This document shows, one piece after another, positions 1-9,398 of a stretch of 64,000 bases of DNA (positions are counted from its first letter, which is position 1; each line of letters begins with the position of its first letter). The notes beneath the pieces were generated by a model, which did no database searches, had not been told where the DNA came from, and saw only the letters and a program-made list of their open reading frames with translations. The stretch is from Paenibacillus sp. J31TS4 (GTDB taxonomy: Bacteria > Bacillota > Bacilli > Paenibacillales > NBRC-103111), in assembly GCF_018403265.1 (NCBI RefSeq), contig NZ_BOSI01000003.1:62001-126000 (forward strand). The letters are read 5' to 3'. A program made the position numbers and the translations under genes.

Positions 1-1624
1 TGCCGCCGCGGCCAAAATAATCAGAAAGCCCCATATATTCCCGGTACAGTTTGTCGTATATTTCGACATGATCCGGGATCGGCTTGTACGACTTCTCCCG
101 AATTCGGCCCATCCGTCCGGCCGCCTCGGCGATCGAATCGAACCCGCCCGCTTCGGCGCCCGCCGCGACCGCCCCATAAATGGCTGCTCCTAGCGCCGCC
201 GTCTGGGTCGAGTCTGCGATGCGAATTTCCCGGTTGGTGACGTCCGCCATAATCTGCATCAGCAGCTTATTGCGCTGCGGAAGCCCTCCGCATGCAAACA
301 GCTCGTCGACTAGAATGCCATTCTGCGTGAAAGCGTCGATAATCCGCCTGGTGCCGAATGCCGTTGCTTCCAGCAGCGCCCGGTAAATTTCCTCCGGCTT
401 CGTCTGCAGGGTCATCCCCACGATGATCCCTGTAAGATCGGCGTCCATTAACACCGACCGGTTACCGTTCCACCAATCGAGGGCCAGAAGCCCGTTTTCT
501 CCCGGTCGGTAGTCGGAAGCCTCGCGCTCCAGCCATCCATGGACGCTGACTCCCTCTTTGTCCGCATTCTGCCGGATGTACGCGGGTGCCGCTTCCTCTA
601 CATACCAGGCAAAAATATCGCCGACCGCCGACTGTCCGGCTTCGTAGCCGTAATACCCGGGCACGATCCCGTCTTCCACGACACCTGCCATCCCCTCTAT
701 CTGCAATTCCTGATCGCTCATCAGCAGATGACACGTCGACGTCCCCATCGCCAGGACAAGCTTGCCCGGGGATACGACGCCGACCGCCGGCACCATCGCG
801 TGCGCGTCGATATTGCCCACGGCGACAGCTGTTCCGGGGCTGAGACCTGTGAGGGCGGCCATCTCTAAGCTCAGGCCGCCCGCTCTTGTTCCCAGCGGCA
901 TAATGGGCCCTCGCAACTTGATTTCGATCAAATCCGCCAGCCGAGGGTCAAGCGCGGTGAGAAAATCGGGGGACGGATACCCGACATGCTTGTGCCAGAT
1001 CGCTTTATATGCGGCCATACTGCTGTTGCGGACCAGCCTTCCCGTCATCTGCATGACAACCCAATCGGCCGCTTCGATGAAGAGATCGGCGGACGCATAG
1101 ACGTCCGGAGCCTCGTTCAATATCTGCCACACTTTAGGCAGCATCCATTCCGATGAAAGCTTGCCGCCATATCGCGGCAAGAACGATTCGCCGCGTTCGC
1201 GGGCAAGGGCATTGATCCGATTGGCCTCCCCCTGCGCCGCATGATGCTTCCACAGCTTGACCCATGCATGCGGGTTGCCACGCCATTCTTCCTTCAAGCA
1301 CAGCGGCACACCTTCCCGGTCAAGCGGCATGATCGTGCATGACGTAAAGTCGATGCCGAGCCCGATCACCTGATTGGAGCTCACTCCCCCCTGACGAAGC
1401 ACTTCCGGCACGGACCGCCGCAGCACTTCCATGTAGTCATCGGGGTGCTGCAGAGCCCATCCGTGTCCCAGCCTCTCGCCCGAACCGGGCAGCTCTTCAT
1501 CGATGACACCATGCGGATATGGAGTCACAGCCGCCGCAATCTCCGCCCCTGTTGTCAGATCTACAAGCAACGCCCTTCCTGATTCCGTGCCGTAATCGAC
1601 GCCAATGGCATATTTTGCTTTCAT
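1..1624 (-). CDS. araB: Ribulokinase (FGGY family), 3' end cut by window edge
   Basis: Carbohydrate kinase that would phosphorylate L-ribulose in arabinose catabolism. The translation opens [20 protein letters not shown], the ATP-binding start of FGGY kinases with the spacing seen in AraB. It continues with [13 protein letters not shown], a glycine-rich [10 protein letters not shown] stretch, and [20 protein letters not shown] near the C-terminus, all AraB-like. About 541 codons lie inside the window; AraB proteins are usually 555-570 residues, so only some 20 residues are missing at the left edge. The ATG at 1622-1624 is preceded by AAGGG about 12 nt upstream. It diverges from an AraC-type regulator at 2102, so arabinose-responsive control is a reasonable inference. 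Another FGGY pentulose kinase cannot be excluded, but the [11 protein letters not shown] motif favours AraB. Confidence 0.88.
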   Translation of the reverse strand, partial: MKAKYAIGVDYGTESGRALLVDLTTGAEIAAAVTPYPHGVIDEELPGSGERLGHGWALQHPDDYMEVLRRSVPEVLRQGGVSSNQVIGLGIDFTSCTIMPLDREGVPLCLKEEWRGNPHAWVKLWKHHAAQGEANRINALARERGESFLPRYGGKLSSEWMLPKVWQILNEAPDVYASADLFIEAADWVVMQMTGRLVRNSSMAAYKAIWHKHVGYPSPDFLTALDPRLADLIEIKLRGPIMPLGTRAGGLSLEMAALTGLSPGTAVAVGNIDAHAMVPAVGVVSPGKLVLAMGTSTCHLLMSDQELQIEGMAGVVEDGIVPGYYGYEAGQSAVGDIFAWYVEEAAPAYIRQNADKEGVSVHGWLEREASDYRPGENGLLALDWWNGNRSVLMDADLTGIIVGMTLQTKPEEIYRALLEATAFGTRRIIDAFTQNGILVDELFACGGLPQRNKLLMQIMADVTNREIRIADSTQTAALGAAIYGAVAAGAEAGGFDSIAEAAGRMGRIREKSYKPIPDHVEIYDKLYREYMGLSDYFGRGG

Positions 1625-2101
1625 CGTCTGTTCAATCCCTTCACAGTATCCTTGTCGAGTTGCTCTCTACGCTGCCACGTACAATAGTTTCGTTTTCATT
1701 TTCAAAATAGCTTATAAGCCAAATTTGTGATCAGCCAAAACTCTCACCTTCATGGTTTTTTCGAGAAATAACTCGAAAATGCAAATTATCGATTTAATTG
1801 ATAGATACATAAAAAATACCCCGTATCCGTAGATATAGGCGATTTCTTAATTATATCTTTAGTTTCCGCGTCCTTCTTCCAGGTTGACGAAGAAGAGCCA
1901 GTTTATTATTCTTTTATAGTACATAATAGACACAATATAGACAGGAAAGATTCCAGGAACGGGCAGGAGAAATAAGGCGGATATAGGAAAAACGCCGTCT
2001 CCGTAGGACGACGTTTACTTTTTGCACACGACGAAGCCTGCTAGCGCGTTCTGGGATCTAGTAATCCGCTTGATAAACTATCTTACTGCTAAAGGATTCG
2101 G
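1625..2101. other. Divergent intergenic region between araB and the AraC-type regulator
   Basis: This AT-rich gap of about 480 bp must hold both divergent promoters. It contains an imperfect inverted repeat at 1990-2016: a 10-base arm AAACGCCGTC, a 7-base loop and GACGACGTTT, with one mismatched pair, followed by a short T run. That could be a regulator site or a weak hairpin. No convincing catabolite-response element was seen. Confidence 0.5.
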
Positions 2102-2923
2102 GTGACACAGATGAGCACGTCCGCTTTGTGGAGTCAAACAATTCGTGTCGTTTCACATGCCTACTTCGAGCGTAAGGAAATGTTCGAAAAGAACCGCGAC
2201 TGTTACCCCTGTTGGGTATTGTTTGCCGTTGAATCCGGCAAGTTCTATTACCGCATTGGGGAAGAACGCGGAGAAGCAGGCGCCGGAGACCTGGTCTTCT
2301 GCCCACCGGGGTTTGCGTTTGAACGTGAAATGGTCGCTCCCCTGGCACTCCATTACATCGGCTTTGAAATCGGGGAGAGCGTTGCCCCTTCCAAGGAGCC
2401 GCTGCCGCCGACGTTTCTCGCCCGTTCGCAGGACAACAAACGCCTCGTTTCCGATTTTGCCTATTTGCGGAGGCTTCATCTCTCGTCCGACCCGCGGAGC
2501 GTGATGCGCAAACAAATGATTCTGAACGATGTTTGGCAGCTGGCATGCGAGGTTTGGGAAGAAGAGCAGCTGCGCGATGGGTTGCTTCTAATGGATTCCG
2601 TTGATGCCTTGATGAAACTCGCTGCCGAATGGATCTACCGGAACGCTTATACGCCTTTCAGCATGAGAGCGCTCTCCGATTCCTTGGATCTGAGCCCCGT
2701 TCAGTTTACCCGGCGGTTCCGGAAGTCCTTCCGCATTGCCCCTTCGGATTACGTCCGCTTCCTGCGCATGAGCAAGGTGGCCGAACTGCTTCTTGACACC
2801 GATATGACGCTCGACCAGATCGCCACCTGCTGCGGGTATGAGAACGGGCTGTACCTCAGCCGGGTTTTCTCCAAGAACATGGGTACAAGCCCATCCAAAT
2901 ACCGGGATCAGAACCGGCTTTAA
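2102..2923 (+). CDS. AraC-family transcriptional regulator
   Basis: A 273-residue one-component regulator. Residues about 1-110 form a cupin-like sensor domain (sequence around FYYRIGEERGEAGAGDLVFCPPG). The C-terminal 100 residues hold the two helix-turn-helices of AraC proteins: FSMRALSDSLDLSPVQFTRR and, after a linker, the second motif DQIATCCGYENGLYLSRVFSK ending in GTSPSKYR (shown here in pieces of a continuous domain). The GTG at 2102 has AAAGGA at 2091-2096, 5 nt upstream; a later ATG at 2111 is less well spaced. It diverges from araB and its stop overlaps the convergent phosphatase gene by 4 nt. The inducer is probably a sugar, inferred from the neighbour. Confidence 0.9.
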   Translation: MTQMSTSALWSQTIRVVSHAYFERKEMFEKNRDCYPCWVLFAVESGKFYYRIGEERGEAGAGDLVFCPPGFAFEREMVAPLALHYIGFEIGESVAPSKEPLPPTFLARSQDNKRLVSDFAYLRRLHLSSDPRSVMRKQMILNDVWQLACEVWEEEQLRDGLLLMDSVDALMKLAAEWIYRNAYTPFSMRALSDSLDLSPVQFTRRFRKSFRIAPSDYVRFLRMSKVAELLLDTDMTLDQIATCCGYENGLYLSRVFSKNMGTSPSKYRDQNRL

Positions 2924-3558
2924 AGCACCGGATCTTTGGCCTCGTCCAAGTGACGGACGCAATCGTACAGCGAATAGCGCCATTTGCCGCTGTCCAGATA
3001 GACCGTCGTTACGGATGTATTGCACATCTTGTCGCCGGTCGTCTCATCCCCCATCAGTTCCTTTAACGTCTGGCCCAGAAAATAGCCGTGCGTAACGACT
3101 AGAATCTTTTTGCCGGGAAACCGAGCTGCCACATCCTCAATGAAGCGGAGGCCGCGGGCCCGCATGCTTTCATGGGTTTCCTGCTTCATATCGAGCTCAT
3201 GCCACTTCTCTCCCCACCGCTGGACCCGTTCCTCCTCGATCGTATCGGCGATCAAGCCGCGGTCCATCTCCCGCAGCCGTTCGTCGTAGAGATCGACCGG
3301 CTTGCCGATTTCCGCCGATATGATCTCGGCGGTCTCTTTGGCTCTACGCAAATCGCTCGAAATGAACACATCCCAGCTTTCTTTGGCGAGCCGCTTGGCC
3401 ACCAGGGCCGCCTGTGCCCGGCCGGTCTCGTTCAGCGGATTCTGGGTGTGTCCCTGTGCCCTGTTCTCGATATTGTGATCGGTGATTCCGTGCCTGACAA
3501 ATGTAATGGTTGTGGTTGTCACCCGTTTCTCGCTCCCTTCTTCGTTCTTGTTCATCAC
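2920..3558 (-). CDS. Histidine phosphatase family protein (phosphoglycerate mutase-like)
   Basis: A 212-residue protein of the two-histidine (RHG) phosphatase superfamily. The catalytic motif is TFVRHGITDHN near residue 20; SSDLRRAKETAEII supplies the conserved Arg, and VVTHGYFLG the second catalytic His near residue 155. Such proteins dephosphorylate small metabolites such as sugar phosphates or alpha-ribazole phosphate; the substrate cannot be told from sequence. It is the last gene of a three-gene minus-strand group: its start overlaps the stop of the MBL-fold gene (ATGA, 3555-3558), so translational coupling is likely. Its 3' end overlaps the convergent AraC gene. Confidence 0.85.
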   Translation of the reverse strand: MMNKNEEGSEKRVTTTTITFVRHGITDHNIENRAQGHTQNPLNETGRAQAALVAKRLAKESWDVFISSDLRRAKETAEIISAEIGKPVDLYDERLREMDRGLIADTIEEERVQRWGEKWHELDMKQETHESMRARGLRFIEDVAARFPGKKILVVTHGYFLGQTLKELMGDETTGDKMCNTSVTTVYLDSGKWRYSLYDCVRHLDEAKDPVL

Positions 3559-4967
3559 CCGTTGACGGTGCTTGCGGCGCTGTTAAGGATGGACGAAACC
3601 TTGACGGTTTCCCCTTTCGTCGGGAAGTACGCATGAACGCCTTTTGTATTTTGCGACTCTGGAAATTTGCTGTGAAGCGTGATTACGGCCTTCGGCGCTA
3701 TCCGCCCGATCAGGTCTGCCAGCGCCTCCGGATGGGCGTGCCCGCCGTTCGACAAGGAATGGCCCGTAATGTTGAAGGCTTTCAGAAACTTGCTGATCGA
3801 AGGGCTTTCGATTTTAACGCTGTAATCGGATTGAATAAAGATCGAGCGGCCTTGTGCGTTCCCAAGCGTCTCCAGCTCAATGAGAAGAGCAAGAGAAGGG
3901 AATTTGAAGAAATATACGTACTCGCTCTTATGCTCCGCTACCTCTTCGAGAGAGACGGTTTCGCCGGAAACGGCCACGTCCTGTGTCACGGTGGCATCAA
4001 GTATCCGGACTGGAATGTCTAGAGCCGGATGGCCGTTCAGGCGGCGCACCTCTTCCCGGTTGGCGGCATTCCAAATGGCGGCGAGCGAGGCATCCATCAC
4101 AATCTTCTTCCCGAGGCTTGCCGAGATGGCGATCATGTCGGCCATTCGCTCCAGATCCCTTGGCGATATCTGCAGATATACGACCCCCTCGGCTTCGCCG
4201 ATCAGATCGTTGAAGCGGGACAAAAGCGTTTCCTCCGTCATTTGATGAGGTACCGTGGACGGGTCGGCCGTAAGCCGGGTTCCTTCCGTAATCAACACGT
4301 CGATCTGCTTGCTGCGGCACAGCTCGATGAAACGGTCAATTCGGTCGGGATGCTTTCCCTGTCTCCGCCAGTCTCCCGTATACGCTATTTTATGCGTACC
4401 ATCATCAATGATAATGCCGGACGAGCCGGTAGCGTTGTGATCCATCTCCACGACCTGAACGGTAAATTCCCCGAAGTCCAGGACGCTCAGATCGTCGCAG
4501 ACCGTGATCTTGGCTTTGGTATCCAGGCTGTGTCCTCCGGCTACCATCCCCCGGAACAGAGCGTGCGAATCATGGCTCATATACACGGGAAGATCCGGAT
4601 GTGCAAAAGGGAGCAGAGCCATATGATCGGTATGCATATGCCCGATGTAGAGATGGATTTGATCGTAGCGGGGAAATTCGCTTTCCCCCCAGACGCCAAG
4701 CACTTTCGCTTCATCCAACCCTTTGCGTTGTTCAGGGTCGTACAGCTCCAGAAGCGGCGCCGTCATTCCGCCCAGCAGAAACTGGCGCAGCTCGCGCCCC
4801 GGTGTCGCATTGACCGGTTCATAAAGCGTAACCTGGGTAGGGAACAGCAGGCTGCTGTGTTCCACGCCGAAATCGAACAACAACGCCTGGTTTCCCTTCC
4901 CGTACATGACCTGCACGCCCCCGGATCTTGCTACTCCGCCAAAAAAGGTTAACTGTCCTTCCGACAA
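3555..4967 (-). CDS. MBL-fold metallohydrolase, RNase J/beta-CASP-like
   Basis: A 470-residue protein with the metallo-beta-lactamase zinc motif GHMHTDHMALLPF near residue 120 and downstream ligands in VVEMDHNATGSSG and the AYTGDWRRQG segment. The middle part (LITEGTRLTADPST and the following 150 residues) resembles the beta-CASP insert of RNase J-type nucleases. The C-terminus carries ITLHSKFPES. Family members act on nucleic acids or small esters, and the sequence does not decide between them. It sits between the FAD oxidoreductase (31 bp upstream) and the histidine phosphatase (4-bp overlap), suggesting one operon. Two linked hydrolases beside an oxidoreductase hint at metabolite processing, but that is inference. 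Confidence 0.8.
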   Translation of the reverse strand: MSEGQLTFFGGVARSGGVQVMYGKGNQALLFDFGVEHSSLLFPTQVTLYEPVNATPGRELRQFLLGGMTAPLLELYDPEQRKGLDEAKVLGVWGESEFPRYDQIHLYIGHMHTDHMALLPFAHPDLPVYMSHDSHALFRGMVAGGHSLDTKAKITVCDDLSVLDFGEFTVQVVEMDHNATGSSGIIIDDGTHKIAYTGDWRRQGKHPDRIDRFIELCRSKQIDVLITEGTRLTADPSTVPHQMTEETLLSRFNDLIGEAEGVVYLQISPRDLERMADMIAISASLGKKIVMDASLAAIWNAANREEVRRLNGHPALDIPVRILDATVTQDVAVSGETVSLEEVAEHKSEYVYFFKFPSLALLIELETLGNAQGRSIFIQSDYSVKIESPSISKFLKAFNITGHSLSNGGHAHPEALADLIGRIAPKAVITLHSKFPESQNTKGVHAYFPTKGETVKVSSILNSAASTVNG

Positions 4968-4998
4968 AAGAAACCCCTCCCCATTCGTTTACAGTCTA

Positions 4999-6408
4999 TT
5001 ATTGAGCGCCTGCCGTCGCGGCGACGTCTTCCAGCGATAGAATGGCCCCATGGTTACGCAGCCGGCGTCTGATCTCTTGAACGTCCACGTCCTCCGGAGC
5101 GATCTTCTGTTGAACGGCCAGAGCGGCCCCGATTCCAGCGCCTTCCCCGATAGCCATACAGGTCGGCATAACGCGGGAGGAACCGAATACAACCGGATCC
5201 ACGCTGATGCATCGTCCGCTCAGCATCAAGCGCTTGACGTCCTTGGAGATAACCGCCCCGTACGTGATGCCGTAAGGACCGGCAAGGGAACGGATAACGG
5301 TGGAATCGTTCGTCCCGCTGTGAATGTCGATAATGTACGAGCCCAAGGCGATTGTATCGTCCGGAATGATGCCGTTTACAGCAGCGTCTTCTCGAATCAT
5401 CTGTTTGCCGATGATCCGACGGGTTTCGCGGATCCCGAGGAAAGGGGCGATGGAAGAAAGATAGATATTTTCAAAGCCCGGGATGTGTTCTTTCAGCATA
5501 TCGATCAGCGGAAGAACCTGCAGGTGGGATTCCACCTCTCCTCTGCTCAGCTCTTCGACTTTGGTTCCGTCGAAGTTAAGAATCCGGATACAGTTGAGGG
5601 CAATATAGCCTTCTCTTGGCAGGTTGATGTAGATGATCGTATCCCGGCTGATCGGGCATTTGCCTTCTTCGCGTAGCTTGGAGATCGTATTCTTCAAGCC
5701 GACGAACACGTGATTTTCGCTTGCCCGCAGGAATTCCGCCGTGTAGCCGGGACGGATTTTCATCGAGTGGCCGTGCCTCAATTCCTCCGGATGCTCCTCC
5801 AGGTGATCCATGAATTTCTCCAGGTTGAACCCGCCGACAGTGAACATAAGCGTTGGCGGCTGGGTTTCCCCGTTGGCATACTGCCCCTTCTCGAACTCGG
5901 CTCCCGCCATGTAGGCCACGTCGCCGTCTCCAGTCGCATCGATGAATACATCGGCGAACACTTCGATTTCCTTGCCTTTTCCTTTTAAGATAACGGATTT
6001 CAGTACTCCGTCCTCTACGTTCACCCCGATTATTTCACAATGCAGAAGAGGCTGCACCCCGTATTCCTTGATTTTCTCGAAAACGACGATTTTCATTAAC
6101 TGGGGATCGATAACCGTCGTGGAATTATGCAGCGGGCATTCGCGATGGCCGAAGGATCCGCCGAGCTCGGTCAGGCGGTCTACGATTTCCTGAGGCAAGC
6201 CTCCGGTAACCTGGCGACCTTGTGCATCCAGAAAAGCGAGCAGCGGAAGCCCGATGGTCATGTTCCCTCCAAGGAAACCCTGCCGGTCGACGATCATGGT
6301 TTTGGCACCTTCACGGGCAGCGGCAAGCGCTGCTCCAATGCCTCCGGAACCTCCGCCAAGAACCAATACTTCCGTGTGGACAACTTCTCGCTTCAAATAA
6401 CTCTCCAT
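4999..6408 (-). CDS. FAD-dependent oxidoreductase
   Basis: A 469-residue flavoprotein. The N-terminal Rossmann motif is VLVLGGGSGGIGAALAAARE with the acidic strand end MIVDR. A second nucleotide-binding stretch, FIDATGDGDVAYMAGAEFEKG, is characteristic of the FAD_oxidored family (PF12831) found beside sugar ABC transporters in Paenibacillus. The C-terminus has MPTCMAIGEGAGIGAALA, the usual FAD-contacting closing motif. Redox partner and substrate are unknown. The ATG follows AGAAGGG. It heads a three-gene minus-strand operon and diverges from the solute-binding protein at 6743, so joint regulation with the transporter is plausible. Confidence 0.87.
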   Translation of the reverse strand: MESYLKREVVHTEVLVLGGGSGGIGAALAAAREGAKTMIVDRQGFLGGNMTIGLPLLAFLDAQGRQVTGGLPQEIVDRLTELGGSFGHRECPLHNSTTVIDPQLMKIVVFEKIKEYGVQPLLHCEIIGVNVEDGVLKSVILKGKGKEIEVFADVFIDATGDGDVAYMAGAEFEKGQYANGETQPPTLMFTVGGFNLEKFMDHLEEHPEELRHGHSMKIRPGYTAEFLRASENHVFVGLKNTISKLREEGKCPISRDTIIYINLPREGYIALNCIRILNFDGTKVEELSRGEVESHLQVLPLIDMLKEHIPGFENIYLSSIAPFLGIRETRRIIGKQMIREDAAVNGIIPDDTIALGSYIIDIHSGTNDSTVIRSLAGPYGITYGAVISKDVKRLMLSGRCISVDPVVFGSSRVMPTCMAIGEGAGIGAALAVQQKIAPEDVDVQEIRRRLRNHGAILSLEDVAATAGAQ

Positions 6409-6472
6409 GTTTTCCCTTCTTTCTTATGATGGAATCTTCCAACCCGGGAGCAAGAAGTTTCATTTGGCCCTC

Positions 6473-6501
6473 ATTATACGTAGCGCTCCTCTGCCTGAAC
6501 A
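6473..6501 (-). promoter_or_regulatory. Putative sigma-A promoter for the FAD oxidoreductase operon
   Basis: On the minus strand a perfect TATAAT (plus-strand 6473-6478) lies 65 bp from the start codon. A weak -35 element, TGTTCA, is 17 bp further upstream (6496-6501). It is placed by consensus and position only. The rest of the 6409-6742 divergent gap shows nothing else firm. Confidence 0.45.
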
Positions 6502-6742
6502 TGTAAAAATCCTTCATGAAAGATGGACTTTGTTTCACAACGCCGGATTGGTGTTCCCAAAACCCTGCTGAGGTGACAAAAAAAGGAAAGTCAATTGAAC
6601 CTGCCTGTCGCGATAATGAAACAAAATCTATGTACGGAAAAAGAACGTGCATGGACTATGCCCGGATAGGGTTGCTAACATGTGGGTGTAAGAAACAGGA
6701 TGAGGGTCACTCCCAATATATCCTTATAGGAGGAAACAGAAC

Positions 6743-8356
6743 GTGAAAATGAAACAGGCAACTCAAATCACAGCCTTATCGAGCGCGATCATGATTCTGA
6801 TAGCAGGCTGTTCGAGCGAGAAGCAAGCAACAGCAAAAACGCCGGCAGACTTTCACGAAACCGGGCTTCCGATCGTGGACAAACCGATTACGCTGACCAT
6901 TGCCGGTAATTTCGACGACAGAACCGGAGCCAAATGGAACGAATTGGAGACGTTCAAGAAAATCAACGAGGGAACGAACGTTCAGATCAATTGGAATCTT
7001 ACGCCGGGTACCGATTGGAAGACGAAGAGAAACCTGATCATTGCAAGCGATGATCTTCCCGATGTTCTCCTTGATCTCACCACCTCGCAGGTCGTTACGG
7101 GCGGAGCGGAGGGGACGTTTATTCCGCTGGAGGATATGATTGAGAAGTATGCACCGAATCTCAAAAATTTTCTGACTAAATATCCGGAGGTCAGGCAGGC
7201 GATCACGGCTCCCGATGGGCATATCTACTCCCTTCCGCTCGCCAACATGTCGGAGTATAAGCATGCAGACGGTAACACGCTTTGGATTAACAAGGAATGG
7301 CTGAAGAAGATCGGAATGGAAATGCCGAAAACGACAGATGATTTGCTGAAAGTTTTGAAAGCGTTTAAAGAGCAGGATATGGACGGAGACGGCAACCCCA
7401 ACAATGAGATCCCGCTTACCGGCGTATATGGAGATGGCCAGTATGGCTTCGGCAATCTGTTCGGCTCCTTCAATACTTTGGACCGTCAGTTCATCGTGAA
7501 GGATGACAAGGTTCAATTCGTTCGGGGAACGGAAGAGTTCAGGAATGCGATCAAGTACCTTCATTCTTTGTACGAGCTAGGCCTCATCGATCCTGACAGC
7601 TTTACGCAAAATTCCACACAGCATATTGCCAAGATTTCGGCCGGCAAGAAGGCGTCGGTCGGCGCATTCTTCGCCTGGAGCGCGGATCAGATCACGAATG
7701 CTTCGTTCCGTTGGGATTATGGCTCTCCCATGATCCCCCTGGTCGGTCCTACCGGAGCTCAGGTCACGGCGTATAACAACCTGCAGATGACTCCGGGCAT
7801 GTTCACCATCACGAAGGTTAACAAGCATCCGGAAGCGACCATGAGATGGGTGGACCGGGCATACGAACCCGAAATGTCCATGATGCTTCGCGAAGGTCCT
7901 AACCGCCTGAAGAAGCTCGATAACGGAAGATATGACATCATTGAGAACCCACCCAACTTCACCGCCGGGGAATGGAAGGTTAAGGAAACGCCTTACAACA
8001 GCTTCGTCTACGGTTTCTCCGAAGAAATGCGGAAGAAGCAGAACCTTCCGAAGGCTGAGCCCGGCCAGTTGGATCCCGACTTCGACGAGTGGTATGAAGC
8101 CCTCAAACCTTACATGAAGCATTGGATCTTCCCGAATATCATGTTCACCGACGAGCAGTACAAGCAAATTGAGCGTTACCAGACGGACATCAAGAAATAT
8201 ACGGATAAAATGGAAGCCCAATGGATCGTCAAAGGCGGAATTGACACAGAATGGGACAACTACCTCAAAACGCTGGACAAAATGGGGTTGAAGGATTTCA
8301 TCAAGGTCTATCAGGAAGGTTATGACACCAACAAAAAGAATCTGGCCAAAAAATAA
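6743..8356 (+). CDS. Extracellular solute-binding lipoprotein of a carbohydrate ABC transporter
   Basis: A 537-residue LipO/LplA-type sugar-binding protein. The N-terminus is a lipoprotein signal with lipobox LIAGC (Cys23), so the mature protein would be anchored to the outer face of the membrane. The mature part shows cluster-1 features: ITLTIAGNFDD, LIIASDDLPDVLL and the EF-hand-like DMDGDGNPNNEIPLTG near residue 215, common in Paenibacillus oligosaccharide binders. The GTG at 6743 has AGGAGG about 8 nt upstream; an ATG 6 nt later would be less well placed. It is followed by two permease genes (64-bp gap), with no ATPase gene here, as is usual because a shared MsmX-type ATPase serves such systems. 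The sugar is unknown. Confidence 0.92.
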   Translation: MKMKQATQITALSSAIMILIAGCSSEKQATAKTPADFHETGLPIVDKPITLTIAGNFDDRTGAKWNELETFKKINEGTNVQINWNLTPGTDWKTKRNLIIASDDLPDVLLDLTTSQVVTGGAEGTFIPLEDMIEKYAPNLKNFLTKYPEVRQAITAPDGHIYSLPLANMSEYKHADGNTLWINKEWLKKIGMEMPKTTDDLLKVLKAFKEQDMDGDGNPNNEIPLTGVYGDGQYGFGNLFGSFNTLDRQFIVKDDKVQFVRGTEEFRNAIKYLHSLYELGLIDPDSFTQNSTQHIAKISAGKKASVGAFFAWSADQITNASFRWDYGSPMIPLVGPTGAQVTAYNNLQMTPGMFTITKVNKHPEATMRWVDRAYEPEMSMMLREGPNRLKKLDNGRYDIIENPPNFTAGEWKVKETPYNSFVYGFSEEMRKKQNLPKAEPGQLDPDFDEWYEALKPYMKHWIFPNIMFTDEQYKQIERYQTDIKKYTDKMEAQWIVKGGIDTEWDNYLKTLDKMGLKDFIKVYQEGYDTNKKNLAKK

Positions 8357-8420
8357 CCGCACACCTTCATCAAGCGAGTTGTACATCAGCTTGCATCATG
8401 CAAAGGACGGTAGATAACAG

Positions 8421-9386
8421 ATGAATACCAACACGGAAAGGGCGATGTTAACCGAATCCAAGCCGGTTGCCAAACCGAGGGTCGTCGCGCTGCGGCTGCG
8501 GATTCTCCGCAGCTGGCAGCTCTACGTTTTAGTGCTGCCGCTGCTTGTGCATGTCGCCATTTTTCAGTACGCGCCCATGTACGGCCTTCAAATCGCCTTC
8601 AAAAATTTTCGGGCCAGCGCCGGCATTCTCGGAAGCAAGTGGGTAGGCTTGGAGCATTTTGAACGCTTCTTTAATTCCTATTCCTTCTGGAACACGCTCA
8701 TAAATACGCTGTTGATCAATCTATACGAGCTGATTTTTGCTTTCCCGATCGCCATCATCTTCGCGTTGATGTTGAACCAGGTTACCAAGCTCCGGTTTAA
8801 GAAATGGGTGCAGACCATTACGTACGCTCCCCACTTCATTTCGACGGTCGTCTTGGTGGGCATGCTGTTCATCTTCCTTAACCCGCGGACGGGTATGGTC
8901 AACAACCTGATTGATTTCTTCGGCGGGGAACGAATCAACTTCTTTGGAGAAGCCGCCTGGTTCAAGCCGATCTACATCATCTCGGAGATTTGGCAGACGA
9001 CGGGCTGGAGCGCGATCATCTATCTGGCCGCCTTAACGGCCGTCGACCCGCAGCTTCATGAAGCCGCGATTATGGACGGGGCCAACAAATTCCACCGGGT
9101 ACGCCATATCGACATCCCGTCGATTATGCCCGTCATCATGATCCTGCTTATTCTGAAGATGGGACACTTTGCCTCCCTCGGCTTCTCAAAGGTCCTGCTG
9201 ATGCAGAACGACCTCAATATCGATGCATCTGAGGTTATTCAAACCTACGTGTACAAAACCGGTTTGGTCGGCGCGCAGTACAGCTACTCGGCGGCCATCG
9301 GACTGTTCGACAATCTCATTAACTTCATACTTCTGCTGTCGGCTAACCAGCTCGCCAAAAAATTCAAGCAGCAGAGCCTGTTCTAG
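8421..9386 (+). CDS. Carbohydrate ABC transporter permease, LplB type
   Basis: A 321-residue inner-membrane permease with six predicted transmembrane helices, beginning at LYVLVLPLLVHVAIFQYAPMYG. The cytoplasmic EAA loop that contacts the ATPase is HEAAIMDGANKFHRVRHIDI near residue 215. It matches the LplB/YteP group of sugar permeases. It stands 64 bp after the lipoprotein gene and 12 bp before the second permease, forming one operon. The RBS is weak (AAAGGA about 13 nt upstream). Confidence 0.9.
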   Translation: MNTNTERAMLTESKPVAKPRVVALRLRILRSWQLYVLVLPLLVHVAIFQYAPMYGLQIAFKNFRASAGILGSKWVGLEHFERFFNSYSFWNTLINTLLINLYELIFAFPIAIIFALMLNQVTKLRFKKWVQTITYAPHFISTVVLVGMLFIFLNPRTGMVNNLIDFFGGERINFFGEAAWFKPIYIISEIWQTTGWSAIIYLAALTAVDPQLHEAAIMDGANKFHRVRHIDIPSIMPVIMILLILKMGHFASLGFSKVLLMQNDLNIDASEVIQTYVYKTGLVGAQYSYSAAIGLFDNLINFILLLSANQLAKKFKQQSLF

Positions 9387-9398
9387 GAGGAATCGGCT

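Noticed and set aside
1625-2101. Catabolite-response element or AraR operator
   Set aside because: Short matches such as ACGTACAAT occur, but no full palindromic site was found.
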